Origin: Trueperaceae bacterium
Lineage (GTDB): Bacteria > Deinococcota > Deinococci > Deinococcales > Trueperaceae
DNA length: 5,575 bases
Reading direction: 5' to 3'
Assembly: GCA_003567075.1 (NCBI GenBank)
Contig: PXAU01000073.1
Span: 1-5,575 of the forward strand
This document shows positions 1 through 4,058 of the stretch, one piece after another; positions within the stretch are counted from its first letter, which is position 1; each line of letters opens with the position of its first letter. The notes beneath the pieces are model-generated. The model made no database searches, was not told where the DNA came from, and saw only the letters and a list, made by a program, of their open reading frames with translations. The translations under genes were made by a program, and so were the position numbers.

Positions 1-63
1 GCGCAGATGGAGACGCAGTACGTGCAGCCGGCTGGCGCGGTCGACGTCGCGTCGCTGTTCTGA
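1..63 (+). CDS. C-terminal fragment of an unidentified protein (5' end outside window)
   Basis: The first 20 codons of the window read AQMETQYVQPAGAVDVASLF and end at a TGA. In this frame 19 of 20 third positions are G or C, matching the genes downstream, whereas the +2 frame has clearly poorer third positions; this is the main reason to call it coding. The stop lies 5 nt before the GTG of the next + strand gene, so the two are probably co-transcribed and perhaps translationally coupled. The fragment is too short to assign to a family, and no motif is visible. Confidence 0.5.
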   Translation, partial: AQMETQYVQPAGAVDVASLF

Positions 64-68
64 GTGGC

Positions 69-1055
69 GTGGCTGGCGCGGTGACGGGCAGGCGGTCGCG
101 TGGCCGGGGCGCGTGGGCGTTGCGGTGGGGGCGTTCGAGCCCGTGGCCGCAGGCGCTGTTGCTGGCGCTGCTGCTGGCGGCGCTCGGCGCCGGCAGCGCC
201 GCCGAGCCCGTGTGCCAGCCGGCGCTGCGCGCCGCACTGCCGCGCCTGGGCGTGCCCGACGGGGTGGTGGCGGTCGAGCTGATGGCGGCGGCGGTGCGGC
301 AGGCGGAGCCCGCGCTTCGTCCCTGGCGCGATCGTGCGGGCCCCATCCCGGATGGTGAGCCTGGCGCCGCTGCGGCACGCTTCCTTGACGGCGTCGGTCT
401 GCTGCCGCGTGGCTGGACGCCCGAGACCCACGACGTGGCCGCCTGGCAGACGATGCACGACCGGTTCGCTGGCTGGTACCGGGCGACACCCGCCTCGGTC
501 AGCGGCGGCGACCGCTCGCAGCTCGTCAACGAGATGGCGCTGACGCTCGGGGCGGTGTCGCAGGCGCTGCGGCCGCTGGCCGTGTTCGCCACCGGGTCCG
601 ACGACGAGGTCACCTTCTTCGCGGTGGTGTGGAACTGGACCCCGGTACCGCGGCTGCTGCTGTTCGCGCCACCGGCCGGGCTCGCGCTTGCCGAGGGGCG
701 GGGCGATGGGCGGGTGGAGCAGGTGCTGGCCAGCATGTCCAGCTGCGCGTTGCGTTTCCAGCACTACGTCTACGCGCGCGAGGACCTGGCGATCCAGATG
801 TTCGGTCAGCAGGGCGAGTCGGTGTTCCGCGTGCTCGGCAGTGAGCCGGCCGACGCAGCGCTGCCGGAGGTCTTCGACGCTGAGCGGGTGCTGGACGTGT
901 TCCGCTTCTGCGACCCGAGCCTCGACGGCGTGTACGTGCTGGCCGGCGGCGTGGAGGGCCCGAGCGTCGGCGCCGGGACGACGCTGCGTCTGCTCGCCAA
1001 CCTGCGCACCAACATGGGGTTGGACGGCATCTTCTACTACACGGCCTTCCCCTAG
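69..1055 (+). CDS. Exported protein of unknown function
   Basis: I do not recognise a family. The N-terminus is an export signal: an Arg-rich segment (R8-R22) is followed by a hydrophobic core (about residues 29-41, Ala/Leu-rich) and a small-residue site, GSAA before E46, so cleavage after A44 or A45 is likely. The mature part is about 283 residues with three cysteines (C49, C226, C281). It is mixed in composition, with no further membrane helix and no lipobox. Aromatic-rich stretches stand out near 181-190 (VTFFAVVWNW), 230-236 and 321-327, the last at the very C-terminus. The start is uncertain. GTG at 69 lies 5 nt after the upstream stop and lacks a clear Shine-Dalgarno. A TTG at 120 (codon 18) would give a more typical 28-residue signal peptide. 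The gene converges on the prenyltransferase gene across 51 bp. It is probably a periplasmic or secreted soluble protein; the function is unknown. Confidence 0.75.
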   Translation: MAGAVTGRRSRGRGAWALRWGRSSPWPQALLLALLLAALGAGSAAEPVCQPALRAALPRLGVPDGVVAVELMAAAVRQAEPALRPWRDRAGPIPDGEPGAAAARFLDGVGLLPRGWTPETHDVAAWQTMHDRFAGWYRATPASVSGGDRSQLVNEMALTLGAVSQALRPLAVFATGSDDEVTFFAVVWNWTPVPRLLLFAPPAGLALAEGRGDGRVEQVLASMSSCALRFQHYVYAREDLAIQMFGQQGESVFRVLGSEPADAALPEVFDAERVLDVFRFCDPSLDGVYVLAGGVEGPSVGAGTTLRLLANLRTNMGLDGIFYYTAFP

Positions 1056-1106
1056 GTCGCCCTGCGCGCGCCAGCCCCGGATTCAGGCGTGGCGTGAGCC
1101 GCGGCG

Positions 1107-1976
1107 TCAGCGCCCGAAGCGCCGCTCGCGCTGCTGGAAGCTGCGGATGGCCCGCAGGAAGTCGATCTTGCGGAAGGCTGGCCAGAACGCGTCGCAGAAG
1201 TAGAACTCGCTGTAGGCCGTCTGCCACAGCAGGAAGCCCGACAACCGCACCTCGCCCGAGGTGCGGATCACGAAGTCCGGGTCGGGCGTGCCGGCGGTGT
1301 AGAGGTGGCTCTGGATGTCGGCGATGCTGAGTTGCTCGGCCGCTTCCCGTAGCTCGACGCCGTGCTCGGCGCGCTCACGCAGGAGGCGCCTGACGGCGGC
1401 CACGATCTCCTCGCGGCCGCCGTACCCGAGCGCGACGTTGAGGTGCAAGCGGTCGTTGGGCGCGGTGCTGGCCTCGAGTTCGCGCAGCGCCGCCTTGGTC
1501 GGCTCCGGGAAGTCGTCGATGTCGCCGATCACGCGCACGCGCACGCGGTGGGCGCGCAGCCGCTCGTCGATGAGGAACTCGCGCGCCTGGGCCGCGAACA
1601 GCTCGTGGAGATGCGCCACCTCGTCCGTCGTGCGGCCGCGGTTATCGCTCGAGAAGCCCCACAGCGTCATGTGGGTGATGCCGAGTTCGAGGGCCCACTC
1701 GAGCACGTCGCGCGCCTTCTCGGCGCCATGGTCGTGGCCGCTGACGGTGTCGAGACCCAAGCTCCGGGCGAAGCGCCGGTTGCCGTCCATGATGACGCCC
1801 ACGTGGTTGGGCAAGCGCCCGCCGGCACGGACCTGCGCCAGCAGGCGGCGCTCGTAGAGCCAGTAGAGCCAGCGCTCCCAGCCGTGGAGCCAGCCGATGA
1901 ACTGCCGCGTGCGCGCAGCGATCCCGTGACGAGGGCGCCGCAGCTGCGGGTCGGGGGTCGAGACGGCCATCGCCAT
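1107..1976 (-). CDS. uppS: Isoprenyl transferase (cis-prenyltransferase, UppS family)
   Basis: This cis-prenyltransferase condenses isopentenyl diphosphate onto an allylic diphosphate to make the polyprenyl diphosphate precursor of the lipid carrier for peptidoglycan and other wall polymers. It acts at the cytosolic membrane face. Signatures appear in order: HVGVIMDGNRR at 58-68 with the catalytic Asp at 64; GHDHG at 80-84; FSSDN at 108-112; LNVALGYGGREE at 179-190; PDPDFVIRTSGEVRLSG at 231-247, with diphosphate-binding Arg 238 and 244; and LLWQTAYSEFYF at 249-260, with the metal-binding Glu at 257. The RRFG ending is also typical. At 289 residues it is longer than the E. coli enzyme (about 250) because of a basic, Trp-rich N-terminal extension of some 40 residues (LYWLYERRL at 37-45), as in Rv1086-like enzymes. 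Product chain length therefore cannot be assigned: it could make C15 or a long chain. An in-frame TAG at 1994-1992 limits the start to ATG 1976 or ATG 1970. No Shine-Dalgarno is present; see the promoter entry. It is divergent from rapZ. Confidence 0.95.
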   Translation of the reverse strand: MAMAVSTPDPQLRRPRHGIAARTRQFIGWLHGWERWLYWLYERRLLAQVRAGGRLPNHVGVIMDGNRRFARSLGLDTVSGHDHGAEKARDVLEWALELGITHMTLWGFSSDNRGRTTDEVAHLHELFAAQAREFLIDERLRAHRVRVRVIGDIDDFPEPTKAALRELEASTAPNDRLHLNVALGYGGREEIVAAVRRLLRERAEHGVELREAAEQLSIADIQSHLYTAGTPDPDFVIRTSGEVRLSGFLLWQTAYSEFYFCDAFWPAFRKIDFLRAIRSFQQRERRFGR

Positions 1977-1978
1977 CG

Positions 1979-1984
1979 ATTGTA
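1979..1984 (-). promoter_or_regulatory. Candidate -10 box for uppS, leaderless geometry
   Basis: On the - strand the hexamer TACAAT ends 2 nt before ATG 1976 and 8 nt before the second in-frame ATG at 1970. A -10 box this close leaves no room for a Shine-Dalgarno, and none is seen, so the transcript may start at or near ATG 1970 and be leaderless. That would make 1970 the true start, shortening the protein by two residues. No good -35 is visible 16-18 nt upstream. The hexamer stands out because the region is otherwise very GC-rich. Confidence 0.45.
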
Positions 1985-2037
1985 CTGCTGGCTACACACG
2001 TGCTGCGGAACGTGGCCGCGACAGCCGCGTTCGCGGC

Positions 2038-2043
2038 TAGACT
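2038..2043 (+). promoter_or_regulatory. Candidate -10 box for rapZ
   Basis: TAGACT fits the TANNNT pattern of -10 elements in high-GC bacteria. It lies in the less GC-rich part of the uppS-rapZ divergent spacer. Initiation about 7 nt downstream would give a rapZ leader of roughly 90 nt containing the hairpin at 2079-2100. No recognisable -35 is present, so this is tentative. Confidence 0.3.
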
Positions 2044-2078
2044 CGAGCCACGGTCGGACCGCCGGGCGAGCGATCGAG

Positions 2079-2100
2079 CTCGGGGGTGGGTTGCCCCCAG
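2079..2100 (+). promoter_or_regulatory. Hairpin in the rapZ leader
   Basis: GGGGG at 2082-2086 pairs with CCCCC at 2094-2098. T2087 and G2093 can add a wobble pair, leaving a GGGTT loop. CT 2079-2080 pairs with AG 2099-2100 across a bulged C2081. The stem ends about 40 nt before the rapZ GTG. There is no T-run after it, so it is not a standard terminator. It could affect mRNA stability or translation, or have no role in this GC-rich DNA. Confidence 0.35.
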
Positions 2101-2123
2101 GCGTGTGGGCCGCGGGCGTTGGC

Positions 2124-2132
2124 GAGGAGAGG
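2124..2132 (+). promoter_or_regulatory. Shine-Dalgarno of rapZ (decides the start)
   Basis: GAGGAGAGG is an excellent match to the anti-Shine-Dalgarno complement, and it ends 8 nt before the GTG at 2141. It selects that GTG over an in-frame GTG at 2000, which would add a 47-residue N-terminal tail absent from the family. Confidence 0.85.
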
Positions 2133-2140
2133 CGTGTGAC

Positions 2141-3004
2141 GTGACCAAACCCCATCTGCTGGTGGTGACAGGGCTCTCGGGTGCCGGCAAGACCTTGGCG
2201 ATGAAGGCGCTGGAGGACCTCGGCTTCTTCTGCATCGACAACCTGCCGCCCAGCTTCCTGCTGCAGCTCACGAAGCTCCAGCATCTGACGGCCGACAGCG
2301 GACAGCGTGTAGCCGTCGCGATGGACGTCCGCGGCGGCGAGATGTTCGCCGATCTGTTCGAGGCGCTCGCGTCGCTCGAGGCGCAGGAGGTGCCCCACCA
2401 GATCCTCTTCCTCGAGTGCGCCGACGACGTACTGGTGCGACGCTTCTCGGAGACGCGGCGGCGTCATCCCGTCAAGGAGGGCCACAGCCTGTACGAGCAG
2501 ATCGCGGCCGAGCGGCGGCTGCTGGCAGGCTTGCGCGAGCGCGCCGATCTGGTGCTCGACACTACCCGGATGGCTGGGCACGATCTCAAGCCGCGCCTCG
2601 CCGACCTGGTTGCCGGCCGCAGCCTGGAAGAGGGCATGGAGGTCGACGTCACCAGCTTCGGCTTCAAGCATGGGGTCCCGCTGGACGCGGACATGGTGCT
2701 CGATGTGCGCTTCCTGCCCAACCCGCACTACGAGCCGGCCTTGCGCGAGTGGACCGGGCTCGACCCGAGCGTGCGCGAGTTCGTGATGGCCGACGCGGAG
2801 GCGGCCGCCTTCGTCGACGACGTGGTCGCGTTCGTGCAGCGCTGGCTGTCCCGCTTCGCAGCCACCGGACGGCCGCGGTTGACGCTGGCAATCGGCTGCA
2901 CCGGTGGGCAGCACCGCTCGGTGGTGTTGGCCGAGGTCATCGCAGCGCGTTTGCGCGAGCACCACCCGCACGTCGAGGCTCATCATCGCGACATGCGGCG
3001 TTGA
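2141..3004 (+). CDS. rapZ: RapZ-family nucleotide-binding protein (RNase adapter / YvcJ)
   Basis: In E. coli RapZ is an RNA-binding adapter that senses glucosamine-6-phosphate and directs RNase E to the sRNA GlmZ, so controlling glmS and wall-precursor synthesis; the B. subtilis homologue YvcJ hydrolyses nucleotides. Which role applies here is unknown, since GlmZ/GlmY are enterobacterial. The 287 residues match the family length (about 285). Visible motifs are the Walker A loop GLSGAGKT at 11-18; DNLPPSFL at 33-40; DVRGG at 62-66; FLECADDVLVRRFSETRRRHP at 90-110, split as FLECADD plus FSETRRRHP; and SFGFKHGVP at 172-180. DVRFLPNPHY at 188-197 follows, and GCTGGQHRSV at 252-261 marks the C-terminal domain. 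The tail is basic (HHRDMRR), as in RNA-binding homologues. A strong Shine-Dalgarno sets GTG 2141 as the start. The usual Gram-positive neighbours yvcK and whiA do not follow; a hisJ-like gene does. Confidence 0.96.
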   Translation: MTKPHLLVVTGLSGAGKTLAMKALEDLGFFCIDNLPPSFLLQLTKLQHLTADSGQRVAVAMDVRGGEMFADLFEALASLEAQEVPHQILFLECADDVLVRRFSETRRRHPVKEGHSLYEQIAAERRLLAGLRERADLVLDTTRMAGHDLKPRLADLVAGRSLEEGMEVDVTSFGFKHGVPLDADMVLDVRFLPNPHYEPALREWTGLDPSVREFVMADAEAAAFVDDVVAFVQRWLSRFAATGRPRLTLAIGCTGGQHRSVVLAEVIAARLREHHPHVEAHHRDMRR

Positions 3005-3011
3005 CGCGGGC

Positions 3012-3049
3012 GTCGCGCTACTGGCCGTCGCGCTACTGGCCGTCGCGCC
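3012..3049 (+). repeat. Tandem repeat, 15-bp unit, 2.5 copies
   Basis: The unit GTCGCGCTACTGGCC occurs at 3012-3026 and 3027-3041 with no mismatch, followed by a partial GTCGCGCC at 3042-3049. It begins 8 nt after the rapZ stop and lies outside any supported gene. The unit length is a multiple of three, but no supported reading frame uses it. It probably arose by replication slippage. Confidence 0.85.
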
Positions 3050-3075
3050 GCGTGCCCGGCCTTGCGCCGTGGCCT

Positions 3076-3096
3076 CGCGCCGCGGCCGCCGGCGCG
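3076..3096 (+). terminator. GC-rich hairpin downstream of rapZ, possible terminator
   Basis: CGCGCC at 3076-3081 pairs perfectly with GGCGCG at 3091-3096, and G3082-C3090 can extend the stem, leaving a 7-nt loop. It lies about 70 nt after the rapZ stop and before the hisJ-like gene. There is no T-tract, so canonical intrinsic termination is doubtful. In DNA this rich in G and C, such stems also arise by chance. Confidence 0.25.
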
Positions 3097-3100
3097 CACG

Positions 3101-3122
3101 CCCCGCAGGCCCCGCAGGCCCC
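3101..3122 (+). repeat. Tandem repeat, 9-bp unit, about 2.5 copies
   Basis: CCCCGCAGG is repeated at 3101-3109 and 3110-3118 and followed by CCCC. It sits in the same spacer as the 15-bp repeat, about 50 bp before the hisJ-like start. It is likely a slippage product; no function is evident. Confidence 0.7.
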
Positions 3123-3155
3123 GGTCATCGAGCGGCCTGTGCCTGACGCGGCGGG

Positions 3156-3161
3156 TACGAT
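3156..3161 (+). promoter_or_regulatory. Candidate -10 box for the hisJ-like gene, leaderless geometry
   Basis: TACGAT fits TANNNT and lies 9 nt before ATG 3171, so transcription could begin at or next to the start codon. No convincing Shine-Dalgarno occurs in these 9 nt (GGCGGGCGC). The arrangement mirrors that of uppS. No clear -35 is visible. Confidence 0.4.
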
Positions 3162-3170
3162 GGCGGGCGC

Positions 3171-3965
3171 ATGATTGACCTCCACACCCACCACGACCGC
3201 TGCGGCCACGCCGACGGCTCGCTCCGCGAGGTGGCCGATTGGGCCATGGCGCGTGGCATCCGCGTGCTCGGCGTGTCCGACCACGCGCCGCGCTTCGCCG
3301 ACCCGGCCGACCATCCGCGCCCTCGCATCCAGATGGCGCGTTCCGAGTGGGACGGCTACCTGGCCGAGGCCGCCGCGCTGCGTGAGGCGTTGCGCGGGCG
3401 CCTGGACCTGCGGGTGGGCGTCGAAGCCGACTGGCTGCCCGGCACCGAGGCCACCTATCGCCAGGCGCTCGATCGACCCGAGCTCGATTACGTGCTCGGC
3501 AGCGTGCACGAGGTGAACGGGTGGCACATCTACCAGCCGCACACCTTCGTCGACGCCGACCCGGACGCCTTTCACCTGGGGTACTGGCGGGCGGTCGCGG
3601 ACGCCGCGGCGAGCGGCCTGTTCGACGTGATCGCCCACCTCGACGCCATCCGCATCATGGTGCCGCCGCCGACCGTCGACCTCGCGCGCGAGCGCGAGGC
3701 CGCGCTCGACGCCATCGCCGAGGCCGGGGTCACGGTCGAGATCAACGGATCGGGGGTGCGGCGCGACGGCCAGCTGTTCCCGGAGGCGCCGCTGCTCGCG
3801 GGGCTGGTGCAGCGCGGCGTGCCCATCAGCTTCGGCTCCGACGCGCATCGCGCCGATCAGCTGGCGCTGGGTTGGGAGCATGCCTGCGGTGCGTTGGCGC
3901 GCTTGGGCGTGCGGCGACTGCGCACGTTCGTACGGCGTGAGCCGGTGTGGTGGGAGCTGGGGTGA
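3171..3965 (+). CDS. hisJ: PHP-family histidinol-phosphatase (HisJ type)
   Basis: HisJ-type PHP enzymes dephosphorylate L-histidinol phosphate to L-histidinol, the penultimate step of histidine synthesis, using a metal cluster in the cytosol. The 264 residues match the family length. Metal-ligand motifs appear in order: HTHHDRCGHA at 5-14 (H5, H7), SDHAPRF at 36-42 (D37, H38), GVEADW at 83-88 (E85), GSVHEVNGWHI at 110-120 (H113), AHLD at 155-158 (H156) and FGSDAH at 221-226 (D224, H226). VEINGSGVRR at 189-198, ahead of the last motif, is characteristic of the HisJ branch rather than polymerase-associated PHP domains. An in-frame TGA at 3144 with no start codon before 3171 fixes the ATG. It follows rapZ by 166 bp on the same strand, apparently with its own promoter. 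No other his gene is in the window, so another phosphoester substrate remains possible. Confidence 0.88.
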   Translation: MIDLHTHHDRCGHADGSLREVADWAMARGIRVLGVSDHAPRFADPADHPRPRIQMARSEWDGYLAEAAALREALRGRLDLRVGVEADWLPGTEATYRQALDRPELDYVLGSVHEVNGWHIYQPHTFVDADPDAFHLGYWRAVADAAASGLFDVIAHLDAIRIMVPPPTVDLAREREAALDAIAEAGVTVEINGSGVRRDGQLFPEAPLLAGLVQRGVPISFGSDAHRADQLALGWEHACGALARLGVRRLRTFVRREPVWWELG

Positions 3966-3999
3966 GGCGCTGGATGCGCTGCCAAGGGTTCCACATGTA

Positions 4000-4015
4000 G
4001 GGCCTGCACCGGCCC
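4000..4015 (+). other. Small inverted repeat between hisJ-like and Na/Pi genes
   Basis: GGGCC at 4000-4004 and GGCCC at 4011-4015 form a perfect 5-bp stem with a TGCACC loop, 35 nt after the hisJ-like stop. There is no T-run after it. It may be a weak terminator for the upstream gene or a chance palindrome. Confidence 0.25.
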
Positions 4016-4019
4016 CGGA

Positions 4020-4037
4020 GTGTCACGATACGGTCAT
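4020..4037 (+). promoter_or_regulatory. Candidate Pho-box-like direct repeat upstream of the Na/Pi transporter
   Basis: GTGTCAC-GATA-CGGTCAT has the layout of a PhoB box: two 7-bp half-sites separated by 4 bp, with GTCA repeated at an 11-bp period. By my count 13 of 18 positions match the E. coli consensus CTGTCAT-AWAW-CTGTCAY. It sits 21 bp before the start of a phosphate-transporter family gene, the kind of target PhoB or PhoP would control. Geometry is a caveat: the repeat overlaps the candidate -10 (4029-4034) and lies too close to the start for classical activation from the -35 region. Confidence 0.3.
4029..4034 (+). promoter_or_regulatory. Candidate -10 box for the Na/Pi transporter gene
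   Basis: TACGGT fits TANNNT. Initiation 7-9 nt downstream would give a leader of about 16-18 nt that still includes the Shine-Dalgarno at 4044-4050. No -35 is evident, and the box overlaps the Pho-box-like repeat. Confidence 0.25.
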
Positions 4038-4043
4038 GGAACC

Positions 4044-4050
4044 GAGGAGG
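4044..4050 (+). promoter_or_regulatory. Shine-Dalgarno of the Na/Pi transporter gene
   Basis: GAGGAGG, within a longer purine tract, ends 8 nt before ATG 4059. It fixes the start, which agrees with the family because the protein opens directly with the first conserved helix (LGGLALFLLG). Confidence 0.85.
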
Positions 4051-4058
4051 GGGGAGCG

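Noticed and set aside
1056..1106. Possible bidirectional terminator between the two convergent genes
   Set aside because: Only imperfect GC pairing (around 1091-1114) and no T-tract on either strand. It also runs into the uppS stop codon, so support is too weak.
2000..2140. N-terminal extension of rapZ to the in-frame GTG at 2000
   Set aside because: It would place the extra residues across the divergent promoter region and ahead of a strong Shine-Dalgarno. Family members begin just before the Walker A loop, as from 2141.
1667..2986. Open frame of 439 codons on the - strand spanning rapZ and the uppS start
   Set aside because: It runs antisense to rapZ and overlaps part of uppS in another frame, and it shows no recognisable motif. 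Both overlapped genes have clear family signatures.
3012..3122. CRISPR-like or attachment-site repeats
   Set aside because: The units are contiguous (no spacers), very short, and of two unrelated sequences. No cas gene, integrase or tRNA is nearby.
3033..3881. Open frame of 282 codons on the - strand opposite the hisJ-like gene
   Set aside because: It is antisense to a gene carrying the full PHP metal-ligand motif set. The translation has no family motif of its own and crosses the spacer repeats.
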